From CAWJPW01 sp963844845 (GTDB lineage: Bacteria > Acidobacteriota > Thermoanaerobaculia > Thermoanaerobaculales > Sulfomarinibacteraceae), in NCBI GenBank assembly GCA_963844845.1, contig CAWJPW010000008.1:434001-498000 (forward strand): 64,000 nucleotides of DNA, in the 5' to 3' direction. Numbering within the stretch: the first letter of the stretch is position 1; each line of letters begins with the position of its first letter. Shown piece by piece: positions 33,490 to 41,310 of the stretch. The position numbers and the translations under genes are program-made. The notes beneath the pieces are model-generated. The model was not told where the DNA came from, ran no database searches, and saw nothing but the letters and a program-made list of their open reading frames with translations.

Positions 33490-33749
33490 TCCTGGCGCGC
33501 GTCGCCGGACGCCTCACCTCGACGATCCACCACCATGACATGGCGGGGCGCACCCTGCTTGTGTGCGCCCGGCTCGACGCCGATCGCCGTCCCAGCGGCG
33601 GCTACATCATCGCCGTCGACTCCGTGGGTGCCGGCGCCGGCGAGACCGTGCTCGTCCTCGACGAGGGCAACGGCGCCCGCCAGGTTCTCGGCGTGCCCGG
33701 GATGCCGGTGCGCTCGGTGGTGGTGGGCATCGTCGACCACCTCGGGTAG
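33486..33749 (+). CDS. Microcompartment pentamer vertex protein (BMC-P), third copy
   Basis: An 87-residue EutN/CcmL-family protein: MILARVAGRLTSTIHHHDMAG, then LLVCARLDADRRPSGGYIIAVDSVGAGAGETVLVLDEGNGARQ split over the usual strands, and SVVVGIVDHLG at the end. It is the last gene of the locus. Three BMC-P, one BMC-H and two BMC-T genes resemble the shell inventory of the Haliangium ochraceum microcompartment. No phosphotransacylase or alcohol dehydrogenase gene is present, so CoA and NAD recycling must be encoded elsewhere. Confidence 0.92.
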   Translation: MILARVAGRLTSTIHHHDMAGRTLLVCARLDADRRPSGGYIIAVDSVGAGAGETVLVLDEGNGARQVLGVPGMPVRSVVVGIVDHLG

Positions 33750-33920
33750 CCTCTCCGCGGTGTCCGGGCGTTCGCAACCTTCGCGCCGCCGGCCGTGAAA
33801 TCGATTGGACCGGCAGCACCGTTTCCATGATCTGTCGGGAGCGTGTGCCTGCCTCGCCGGTGGAACCAATGGATCGTGCAGCCGGAGTCACCTGTCGAGG
33901 CCGTAACCTGGAGGTTTGAG

Positions 33921-34496
33921 ATGAAGACGAAGATCGTGTTCGGGACATCGATGCTGGTGATCGCCGCGGCGGCCGGAACCCTCGTCGCCAGCCAGAACCA
34001 GAGCTGGCGTGACCTCAAGCGGGAGGCCAAGCGCCAGAAGATCGACGAGACCGCCGACCAGGCCCTCGAGGAGGTGCTGGCCACGAGCCCCAAGGCCGAG
34101 GCGCTCTTCAAGGACGCCTACGGCTGGGCGGCGTTCGACAACCTCAAGATCGCCCTGGGCTTCTCCGGCGGCGGCGGCAACGGCGTCGCCATCAACAAGG
34201 CGACCGGGAGGCGGACCTACATGAAGATGGGGACCGTGGGCGTCGGCCTCGGCCTCGGCGCCAAGAGCTACCAGGTGGTCTTCCTGTTCCAGGACAAGCG
34301 GACCTTCGACAGCTTCGTCGACACGGGCTGGCAGGCGGACGCCGCGGCCGGCGCCGTCGCCGGCACCGAGGGGGCGGCTGCGCAGACCGGCTTCGTCAAC
34401 GGTCTCGCGGTCTACCAGCTCTCCCAGAAGGGCCTCATGGCCCAGGCCGACATCGCCGGCACCAAGTACTGGAAGAACAAGAAACTGAACCGCTGA
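33921..34496 (+). CDS. Exported SYLF (Ysc84-like) domain protein
   Basis: The 191-residue protein has an N-terminal signal or anchor (IVFGTSMLVIAAAAGTLVAS). Its SYLF-type lipid-binding domain shows SPKAEALFKDAYGWAAF, GFSGGGGNGVAINKATGRRTYMK (broken here by the usual turn), VGVGLGLGAKSYQVVFLFQD and GLAVYQLSQKGLMAQADIAG. SYLF domains bind phosphoinositides in eukaryotes and occur in bacterial periplasmic proteins of unproven role. It stands alone after the microcompartment locus, separated by 171 nt, and is not obviously part of it. A GC palindrome (34507-34518) lies between it and the convergent membrane-protein gene. Confidence 0.8.
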   Translation: MKTKIVFGTSMLVIAAAAGTLVASQNQSWRDLKREAKRQKIDETADQALEEVLATSPKAEALFKDAYGWAAFDNLKIALGFSGGGGNGVAINKATGRRTYMKMGTVGVGLGLGAKSYQVVFLFQDKRTFDSFVDTGWQADAAAGAVAGTEGAAAQTGFVNGLAVYQLSQKGLMAQADIAGTKYWKNKKLNR

Positions 34497-34502
34497 GCGC
34501 TC

Positions 34503-34522
34503 GCCGGGCGGGCCCGCCGGCC
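34503..34522. terminator. Possible bidirectional hairpin between convergent genes
   Basis: The palindrome GGCGGGCCCGCC (34507-34518) with matching outer bases lies in the 90-nt gap between two converging genes. It could end transcription from both sides, but there is no U-run. Confidence 0.3.
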
Positions 34523-34586
34523 TCTGCCGCCCGCCTGCGGGAGTTCGTGCACCTCGGTTTCGGGCGTGACGGACGCTCCGAAGGGG

Positions 34587-35933
34587 TCAGCGCCAGAAGA
34601 GGATCAGGTGGCGCTCCAGGTCCGGGTCCCCGACCTCGGCGCGGCGTCCGGGCACCTCCACCTCGAGCTGGTGCAGGCCCTTGTCGAGGTGACGAAGCGG
34701 CACGAAGCTCACGACCGCCGGCAGTCCCGACCCGGGCTCGGTGGTGAAGTCCCAGCGCAGCGACGAGAGCTCCTGCCCGTCGAGACGAACGCGGAGCAGC
34801 CCGCCGAGACAGCCGGCCGCGGCGCGCGTCGCCTCCGGCGCGGCCGTGCCCGAGCGGCCGAGCACCAGGCCCCCGCGCCGCAGAGGGGTAAGATCGGGGC
34901 AGGCGGCCCGGATCAGCGGGTTGTGCCGCTTCGGCAGGTAGGCAATCACGAGCTCGAGGAACGGCTCCGCGATCAGCTCCGACTGGATCGAGGGTATGCC
35001 CGCTGCGTGCACCCCCGTCTCCCGGCGATCGCGGTAGTGATCAGGGTCGACACCCTCCTCGCGCAGGCTGAGGGGGAAGTAGCTCAGGCTGTCGAGGTGC
35101 AGCAGCCCACCCTTGGCGAGGATGTGGACGGCGTTGACGGCACCCAGCATGAGGCTCACGCCGATGATGACCGCGGCGACCCGCGTCGGCGAGAGGTTGC
35201 TCGAGAGGGTCAGCTGAGTGGTTCCCATCCACGGCATGGGCGAGGTCAGGAAGCCGACATCCACAAGGCGGGCGAGGAGCCGCGCCGGGATCCCGGCCGG
35301 GTTGAGCCGCGTCCCCAGGCGCTTGTCCAGGACGCCCGCCACGACCTGCAGGCCGACGAGCACGGCGAGCGCGGTCCAGAACACGGCCGCCCCGTGGCCC
35401 TCGAGCGCGGGCACACGCGACACCACCAGCGCCGCGAGCCCGGCGATCCCCAGCATCACGATGCTGTAGGCGAAGCCGCCGACAAGAAGGAAGCCGAAGG
35501 AGAAGATCAGGCTGCAGCGGTCGTCGGTGCGGTCGACGGCCTCGGCGAGAGTCCCGATGCGGCGGCGGTAGATGCGCCGCGTCAGCGGCCCCACCTCCCG
35601 CAGCCGCTCCCACCGGATACCGCCGGCGAACACGCTCTCCAGGCCGAGGAGACCGATCCAGTAGGCGCGCAGGACGAGGTGCAGCAGGAAGGTGCCGATG
35701 AGCACCCACACCATCATCATCACGTAGCCCTGGGTCAGGGTCTCCACCACTCGCAGGTCGCCGGCGAGCACGGCACGGAGGCGGGCAAACGCCCCAGCCA
35801 GCAGCCCCGGCAGCTGCACCAGGCCGAAGACCACCGCGCCGGACACCAGGAGCTCCATCTCGTAGGTGCGCGAGTGGAGCTCGGTGAAGCGACTGCGAGG
35901 GTCGGGTTCGGGCGGAGGATTCTGCTCGTCCAT
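34587..35933 (-). CDS. Polytopic membrane protein of unknown function
   Basis: This 448-residue protein has about six to seven hydrophobic segments in residues 20-285: YEMELLVSGAVVFGLVQLPG, YVMMMVWVLIGTFLLHLVL, LIFSFGFLLVGGFAYSIVML, AAVFWTALAVLVGLQVVAGV and VAAVIIGVSLMLGAVNAVHI. A soluble C-terminal part of about 160 residues follows, including FTTEPGSGLPAVVSFVPLRH. The start RTYEMELLVSGA recalls an uncharacterised family found in several Gram-negative phyla. I do not recognise a catalytic motif. It is divergent from the Nramp-like gene. Confidence 0.6.
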   Translation of the reverse strand: MDEQNPPPEPDPRSRFTELHSRTYEMELLVSGAVVFGLVQLPGLLAGAFARLRAVLAGDLRVVETLTQGYVMMMVWVLIGTFLLHLVLRAYWIGLLGLESVFAGGIRWERLREVGPLTRRIYRRRIGTLAEAVDRTDDRCSLIFSFGFLLVGGFAYSIVMLGIAGLAALVVSRVPALEGHGAAVFWTALAVLVGLQVVAGVLDKRLGTRLNPAGIPARLLARLVDVGFLTSPMPWMGTTQLTLSSNLSPTRVAAVIIGVSLMLGAVNAVHILAKGGLLHLDSLSYFPLSLREEGVDPDHYRDRRETGVHAAGIPSIQSELIAEPFLELVIAYLPKRHNPLIRAACPDLTPLRRGGLVLGRSGTAAPEATRAAAGCLGGLLRVRLDGQELSSLRWDFTTEPGSGLPAVVSFVPLRHLDKGLHQLEVEVPGRRAEVGDPDLERHLILFWR

Positions 35934-36294
35934 GGTGAACGAGCAGACCTTACCACAGGGTAACCGGGGCCGAGTCTCAGCCCCGCGGCAGAGCGCCCGC
36001 GTCCGAGCTCAAGAGCCCGAGATCAGCACTCGACGAATGGGAGCCCACCTCGGCGACAATCCGCCGGGGCGCAGGTCCTGGGGAAGGTACGCATGGCCCC
36101 TCACCCCGCCCGCAAATCACTGGTGGCAGGCCACGCTCCAGGTCACCGAGTGCCGGGCCTGATCTCCGGCCGCGCCCCACCCATCCCCCACGACCCTGAG
36201 GTGGACGACCTCATGCCAATCGCGCGGGGTCCACCCCGGCTCGTCGCCACCTCGGCCCGCAGCTCCATGCGCCCGTGTCACGAGGAGATGTAGC
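35934..36294. other. 361-nt divergent intergenic region
   Basis: It lies between the membrane protein gene (minus) and the Nramp-like gene (plus), so it should hold both promoters. A hairpin CGGGGC/GCCCCG is seen at 35965-35970 and 35980-35985. No convincing -35/-10 pair, riboswitch or small gene was identified; I checked for features of manganese-sensing leaders and did not find them. Confidence 0.4.
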
Positions 36295-37587
36295 TTGAGT
36301 ATCATCGGGCCCGTGGTCGGACCCTTAGAACCCGAAAAGACCGCCGCGCCGCGGCACGTGAGCGAGCTCCTCCGGGTGCTCGGCCCCGGCCTCGTGGTGG
36401 CGGCCACCGGAGTGGGGGCCGGCGACCTGGTGGCTGCAGCGGAGGCGGGCTCGCGCTTCGGCCTCACCCTGCTGTGGTGTGCCGCGGTGGGGGCAGCCCT
36501 CAAGCTCGCCCTCAACGAGGGCGTCGCGCGCTGGCAGCTGGCAACCGGAACGACCCTTCTCGAAGGCTGGGTGCGCCACTTCGGGCGCCCCCTGCAGGCG
36601 GCCTTCCTCGCCTACCTGGTGGTCTGGACCTTCGTGGTCTCGGCGGCGCTCATGACCGCCTGCGGGCTGGCTGGGCACGCCCTGCTTCCCGCCGTCTCGG
36701 TGAACGCCTGGGCCGGGCTGCACGGGCTCGTCGGCCTCGTCTTCGTCTGGCTCGGCGCCTACGGCGTCTTCGAGCGCGCCATGAAGGTCGCCATCGGCCT
36801 CATGTTCCTCGCCCTCGTGGGCAGCGCCGTCCTCCAGCCGCCGCCGGCCGGTGCCGCCCTCTCGGGCCTGCTGGTGCCGACGGTGCCGGCTGGAGGAATG
36901 CTACGGGTGCTCGGAGTCATCGGCGGGGTCGGCGGCACCCTCACCCTGCTCGCCTACAACTACTGGGTCCGCGAGAAGGGCTGGACGGGGGTTGGCTGGC
37001 TCCGCGCGGTGCGCTGGGACCTCACCACCGGCTATCTCCTCACCGGGCTCTTCGGTCTCGCGGTGGTCTCCCTCGCCGGCACCGTGCTGCTGCCGCGGGG
37101 CATGGTGGTCGAGGGCAGCGGCGGCGTGCTGCGCATGGCGGCGATGCTCTCCGAGCGCTTCGGTCACGCCGGCGAGCTGGTCTTCCTGGGCGGCTTCTGG
37201 GGCGCCGTGGCGAGCTCGCTGCTCGGCGTCTGGCAGGGGGTCCCGTACCTCTTCGCCGACTTCGTCGGACTGCTGCGCGGCGCCGGCCCGGGAGCCTCCG
37301 TATCACGCACCGGCGGGCTCTATCGCGGCTACCTGCTGTTCATGACCTTCCCGCCCATGGCGCTCTTCCTCCTCGGCCGCCCGGTGTGGCTGATCGTCGC
37401 CTACGCCGCCCTCGGCGCGCTCTTCATGCCATTCCTCGCCGCCGCGCTGCTCTACCTCAACAACCGCCGCGACCTGGTCGGCGAGCTGCACAATCGATGG
37501 CTCGCCAACCTCGCCGGCGCGCTCGCCCTGGTGCTCTTCGCAGCCCTCGGGGTTCGAAGCCTCGTCGACCTGCTGGTTGGGCGATGA
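36295..37587 (+). CDS. Nramp-like divalent metal transporter, divergent clade
   Basis: The 430-residue protein has about eleven membrane helices arranged as in Nramp/SLC11 carriers, which import Mn2+ or Fe2+ with protons. The usual metal-binding motif of helix 1 (DPGN) is replaced by GVGAGDL (about residues 42-48). The helix 6 MPH motif is replaced by GVGGTLTLLAYNYW (about 211-224). The start codon is TTG at 36295, with GAGGAG 8 nt upstream; no in-frame ATG exists nearby. The changed binding residues mean that the transported ion may differ (magnesium or another substrate), as known for other non-canonical Nramp branches. It is followed by the dipeptidase gene after 37 nt. Confidence 0.72.
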   Translation: MSIIGPVVGPLEPEKTAAPRHVSELLRVLGPGLVVAATGVGAGDLVAAAEAGSRFGLTLLWCAAVGAALKLALNEGVARWQLATGTTLLEGWVRHFGRPLQAAFLAYLVVWTFVVSAALMTACGLAGHALLPAVSVNAWAGLHGLVGLVFVWLGAYGVFERAMKVAIGLMFLALVGSAVLQPPPAGAALSGLLVPTVPAGGMLRVLGVIGGVGGTLTLLAYNYWVREKGWTGVGWLRAVRWDLTTGYLLTGLFGLAVVSLAGTVLLPRGMVVEGSGGVLRMAAMLSERFGHAGELVFLGGFWGAVASSLLGVWQGVPYLFADFVGLLRGAGPGASVSRTGGLYRGYLLFMTFPPMALFLLGRPVWLIVAYAALGALFMPFLAAALLYLNNRRDLVGELHNRWLANLAGALALVLFAALGVRSLVDLLVGR

Positions 37588-37624
37588 GCTGTCGGCGGAG
37601 ATACACTCGCTGACGGAGGGCGAC

Positions 37625-38884
37625 ATGCGACGATTCGTGATCGCGATGTGTGTGCTGCTGGCGCTGCCGACGGCGGCCGCGGAGCTTACTCCCGAGCAGG
37701 TGGTCCAGCGCGTTCTGGCCGAGGTCCCGCTCGTGGACGGCCACGACGACCTGCCGTGGGAGATCCGCGAGCGCTGGGGCAACCACCTCGACCGCTTCGA
37801 CCTGCACGACCTCACGGGCCTCGAGAAGCCCACCCAGACCGACCTGAAGCGCCTGCACGAGGGCGGCGTCGGCGGCGTGTTCTGGTCAGTGTGGGTGCCC
37901 CCCGAGCTGCCCGAGCCCGAGGCGGTGGTGGCCACTCTCGAGCAGATCGACCTCGTGCATCGGATGGTGGCGCGCTACCCGGACGATCTCGAGCTGGCCC
38001 TCACGGCGGACGACATCGAGCGCATTCACCGCAGTGGTCGGATCGCCTCGCTCATCGGCATGGAGGGCGGCGGGTCCATCGCCTCCTCGCTGGCGGTGCT
38101 GCGCCAGATGTACGCCCTCGGCGCCCGCTACCTCACCCTGACCCACTGGAACAACGTACCCTGGGCCGACGCCGCCACCGACACGCCGAAGCACGACGGC
38201 CTCGCGCCGTTCGGGGTCGAGGTTGTGAAGGAGATGAACCGGCTCGGCATGCTGGTGGACCTCTCCCACGTCTCCGTGGCCGCCATGAACGACGTCCTCG
38301 ACGTCACCGCGGCGCCGGTGATCTTCTCCCACTCCGGCGCCCTCGCCCTGTGCCACCACCCGCGCAACGTGCCAGACGAGGTGCTGCGCCGCCTGCCGGC
38401 CAACGGCGGCGTCGTGATGGTGAACTTCGGCAGCTTCTTCCTGGGCGACGAGTACCAGCAGTGGTACGCCGGGCTCAAGGCCGAGCAGGCGCGCGCCGAC
38501 GCGCTCCACGTCGGCGACCCCGACGGCGCCAAGGCGGCGGTGGCCGCATGGCGCGCCGCCAACTCGCCGCCCGTGTACCCGCTCGCCCGCCTCGCCGCCC
38601 ACGTGGAGCACGTCCGGCAGGTCGCCGGCATCGACCACGTCGGCCTCGGCTCGGACTTCGACGGCATCGGCGCCACTCCAGAGGGGCTGGCGGACATCTC
38701 GGACGAGCCCGCCCTGCTCGTCGAGCTGGCCCGCCGGGGTTGGACGGCCGAGGAGCTGGGCAAGCTCGCCGGCGGCAACCTGCTGCGGGTGATGCGGCGG
38801 TGCGAGGCGGTGGCCGCACGGCTGCAGAAAGACCGGCGGCCGTCGGACATGCGCTTCGATGAGGCACCTGCGTCCGACGGCTGA
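37625..38884 (+). CDS. Exported M19-family (renal dipeptidase type) metallo-dipeptidase
   Basis: The 419-residue protein has a signal peptide (RRFVIAMCVLLALPTAAA) and a TIM-barrel M19 domain that hydrolyses dipeptides with two zinc ions. Zinc ligands are visible as the HxD pair in VDGHDDLPW (about H40, D42), the bridging Glu in GMEGG (near residue 145), and histidines in LSHVS and FSHSGA (about residues 215-240). The catalytic-site DHVGLGSDFDG near residue 340 is also conserved. The ATG at 37625 was preferred to one 16 codons upstream because it starts the signal peptide. A periplasmic role in using D- or L-dipeptides is likely. Confidence 0.92.
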   Translation: MRRFVIAMCVLLALPTAAAELTPEQVVQRVLAEVPLVDGHDDLPWEIRERWGNHLDRFDLHDLTGLEKPTQTDLKRLHEGGVGGVFWSVWVPPELPEPEAVVATLEQIDLVHRMVARYPDDLELALTADDIERIHRSGRIASLIGMEGGGSIASSLAVLRQMYALGARYLTLTHWNNVPWADAATDTPKHDGLAPFGVEVVKEMNRLGMLVDLSHVSVAAMNDVLDVTAAPVIFSHSGALALCHHPRNVPDEVLRRLPANGGVVMVNFGSFFLGDEYQQWYAGLKAEQARADALHVGDPDGAKAAVAAWRAANSPPVYPLARLAAHVEHVRQVAGIDHVGLGSDFDGIGATPEGLADISDEPALLVELARRGWTAEELGKLAGGNLLRVMRRCEAVAARLQKDRRPSDMRFDEAPASDG

Positions 38885-39126
38885 GGACGCATCGGAGATG
38901 CATCGGGAGACTGCGAGGGAAACGCACGTCTCTGGACGGTGAGCTGACGATCGGCTGTCGGTTCCTGTCGGCCGGGGGGAGCGGGGGCTACCTCTCGACC
39001 CGAGCTTCACAGCGACAAAGAACCATTCGCATATTTTCCCGTTGTCAGGGACGAGGCCAGGGACCGTGGCACGCTGCCGAGGCAGTGCGCCGTCTATCCG
39101 ACTCGCTCCTGGCCCGGGAGGGTTCG

Positions 39127-40110
39127 ATGAGCAACAGAAACGTGTGCGCCTGCGCGCTGCTCACGGGCGCCATGCTCGTGGCGGCAACTGCCGCCGCCGG
39201 GGATCGAATGGAGGTGAAGTTCCAGAGTGCAGACGTGACGATTGTGGGAGATCTTCTCCTACCGCCGCTGCAGAGCTGCCGAAGGTGCCCCGCCCTGGTC
39301 GTCATTCATGGCTCGGGCGACAGCGATCGCAGCAACCCCTGGACCGACGCCTGGGCCTCGGCCCTGGTCGACCGCGGCATCGCGGTGCTCTACCCCGACA
39401 AGCGCGGCTCCGGCGAGAGCGGGGGTGACTGGCGAAAGGCGTCGTTCGCGACCCTGGCCGGCGACGCGGTAGCCGGCGTCGACCTCCTGAAGTCCCACCC
39501 CCGCGTCGATCCGCAGCGGCTCGGAGTTATTGGCTTCAGCCAGGGGGGCCAGATCGCTCCCCTGGCCGCGAGCCTGAGCCCCGATGTCCGCCTGGTGGTC
39601 GACGTCTCCGGCGCCATCGTACCGCTGGGTGAGGAGATATTCGACGAGATCAGGATGGACGCCGAGAAGGCGGGCCTCGACGTGGGGCAGATCGCTCTCC
39701 TTCGCGACATCCACGAGACGATTCTCGCGCTCGCCCGGACCGGGGAGGGCCGGGAGGAGTACGAGCGGCTGATCGACGAGGCGAAGGACGCGGGCCTCGG
39801 AGGGACGCCCTTCGTCGACGACCTCCCCCGTGACCCCTCGCTCTGGGTCTGGAGCTGGCTCGCCGACAACGCGCCCTACGACCCGATGCCCTACTGGCGG
39901 CGGATCGGGCGGCCCGCACTGATCATCTACGGTGGCGCTGACGAGAACGTCGACACCGCCAAGAGCCTGCGCCGAATCGAAGCGGATCTGCTCGCGAAGG
40001 ACGGAGACAACCTCTCGATCCTGTACCTCGGGGGAAACCACCACGCGCTGGTCCGGGACGATGCGACGGACTTCGTCGCCGAGTGGGCGAGGTCCGGCGG
40101 AGCGCACTGA
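39127..40110 (+). CDS. Exported alpha/beta-hydrolase (dienelactone hydrolase/acyl-peptidase-like)
   Basis: The 327-residue protein has a signal peptide (CACALLTGAMLVAATAAA) and an alpha/beta-hydrolase fold. The oxyanion region is VVIHGSGDSDR and the cap precursor is LYPDKRGSGES. The nucleophile serine sits in GFSQGG (about residue 136), the acid is in YGGADENVD (about 275) and the histidine in GGNHHALV (about 306). A helical insert of about 90 residues between strands 6 and 7 (DVGQIALLRDIHETILAL) would form a lid. GGAGGG precedes the ATG at 39127. The substrate (ester or peptide) is unknown; it is close to the S9/DLH-like hydrolases often annotated as peptidases. Confidence 0.85.
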   Translation: MSNRNVCACALLTGAMLVAATAAAGDRMEVKFQSADVTIVGDLLLPPLQSCRRCPALVVIHGSGDSDRSNPWTDAWASALVDRGIAVLYPDKRGSGESGGDWRKASFATLAGDAVAGVDLLKSHPRVDPQRLGVIGFSQGGQIAPLAASLSPDVRLVVDVSGAIVPLGEEIFDEIRMDAEKAGLDVGQIALLRDIHETILALARTGEGREEYERLIDEAKDAGLGGTPFVDDLPRDPSLWVWSWLADNAPYDPMPYWRRIGRPALIIYGGADENVDTAKSLRRIEADLLAKDGDNLSILYLGGNHHALVRDDATDFVAEWARSGGAH

Positions 40111-40312
40111 GTCAGCAGCACGGGAGCCCCGGCCCGATCCTCAGCCAGCGGCCTTCGTCAGTCCCTGCGAAGGCGCCCGCTCGTGACCGCCTCGTGGCCG
40201 GAATTCTCACGCCACTGCCGCGGTTGCGGGGGCACATCCTGCGAACCATTCGCCCTCGGCCGAAGGAGCTTCGACCACCGGGGGCGTGACCACCCAAGCG
40301 GAGGGACCGATC

Positions 40313-40882
40313 ATGGTGGATCTCGACAAGGCGGTGCAGACGCAGCTCGCGAACATCCAGACGAAGACCGGCCGTACCCTGGACCAGCTCTACGCCTGGC
40401 TGGGAACCACCGGCCTCGCCAAGCACGGCCAGCTGCGCGACGCGGCCAAGCGCGACCTCGGGCTCGGCCACGGCGACGCCAACACGCTGGTGACGCTGTA
40501 CCTGCGTTCCACCGGCGCGGCCGCGGCCCCGGCGGCGACCGCCGACGCCGCCGTCGACGTGCTCTACGCCGAACCGAAGGCCGTGCTGCGACCGGTGCAC
40601 GATCGGGTGATGGCAGCGATCGCCGAGCTCGGGCCGTTCGCGATCGCCCCCAAGAAGACCTACCTGAGCCTGCGCCGTACAAAGCAGTTCGCGATGGTTG
40701 GACCGGCGACTAGAACCCAGGTGGAGATCGGCCTCAACGCCAGGGACCTGCCGGCCGCCACCCGCCTGATCGCGCAGAAGCCGGGGGGGATGTGCCAGTA
40801 CAAGGTTCGTCTGGCCTCGCCCGACGAGGTCGACGCCGAGCTGGTCGGCTGGATCCGGGCCGCCTACGACGCGGCAGGCTGA
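40313..40882 (+). CDS. DUF4287/DUF5655 protein
   Basis: This 189-residue cytoplasmic protein has an N-terminal DUF4287-like helical domain (about residues 1-60; AVQTQLANIQTKTGRTLDQL, GLAKHGQLRDAAKRDLGLGH) and a C-terminal DUF5655-like domain (about 80-189; LRPVHDRVMAAIAELGPF, KKTYLSLRRTKQFAMV, CQYKVRLASPDEVD). The combination is common in bacteria and its role is unknown; DUF5655 resembles protein-transport or DNA-end-associated folds, but nothing here settles it. The ATG at 40313, with GGAGGG upstream, is preferred over a GTG nine codons earlier. Confidence 0.75.
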   Translation: MVDLDKAVQTQLANIQTKTGRTLDQLYAWLGTTGLAKHGQLRDAAKRDLGLGHGDANTLVTLYLRSTGAAAAPAATADAAVDVLYAEPKAVLRPVHDRVMAAIAELGPFAIAPKKTYLSLRRTKQFAMVGPATRTQVEIGLNARDLPAATRLIAQKPGGMCQYKVRLASPDEVDAELVGWIRAAYDAAG

Positions 40883-41310
40883 AGGGCACAGGCGGGCCAG
40901 AGCTTGAGATCGGCCCCCCCGGGCGAGCCTGTGCCGAACCGAGCCACAAGAGCGGACATCCCGAGGTCGGGCCGGGCGACGCGCTCCACGACAGCGCGAC
41001 CCGGTTGTCCCCGTCGGACTGGGCGGCGACCGACAGCGGGATAGGCGCGAGCGCCGCCACCGGGTCGTCGAGGCGGGCGAGGGCCGCGAGGCAGCTCCTC
41101 GCCGCCGGCCGGCTGGCCGTTCCGTTGCCAGCGATCACGTCACCGTTGAGCACGGCCTGGAGGCTGTCGCCGGTGGAATTATGCGCAGCGTCTTTGGGAG
41201 TGGATGCCACCCGTTTCTGACATTTGTCGCGTTCGTCCATGAGTTTGTCGCGTCTATCCATTCCCTCGGCGGGCCGCGCGCGCCATCGTGGAGTCACGAG
41301 GAGGCTCACC
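40883..41310. other. 428-nt gap before the beta-helix family; possible gene remnant
   Basis: No intact gene is supported. On the minus strand, about 40960-41170, a frame reads GDSLQAVLNGDVIAGNG and further on SVAAQSDGDNRVALSWSAS. The latter resembles the first strands of a fibronectin type III domain, but the match stops abruptly. It may be the remains of a lost surface-protein gene. Near the plus-strand end are the direct repeats described at 41219. Confidence 0.3.
41219..41261. promoter_or_regulatory. Direct repeats / palindrome upstream of the beta-helix operon
   Basis: Two 18-nt direct repeats, TTTGTCGCGTTCGTCCAT at 41223-41240 and TTTGTCGCGTCTATCCAT at 41244-41261, match at 15 of 18 bases and are 21 bp apart (two helical turns). 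The first overlaps the palindrome GACATTTGTC at 41219-41228. They lie about 50 nt before the first beta-helix gene and could be regulator sites. Confidence 0.35.
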
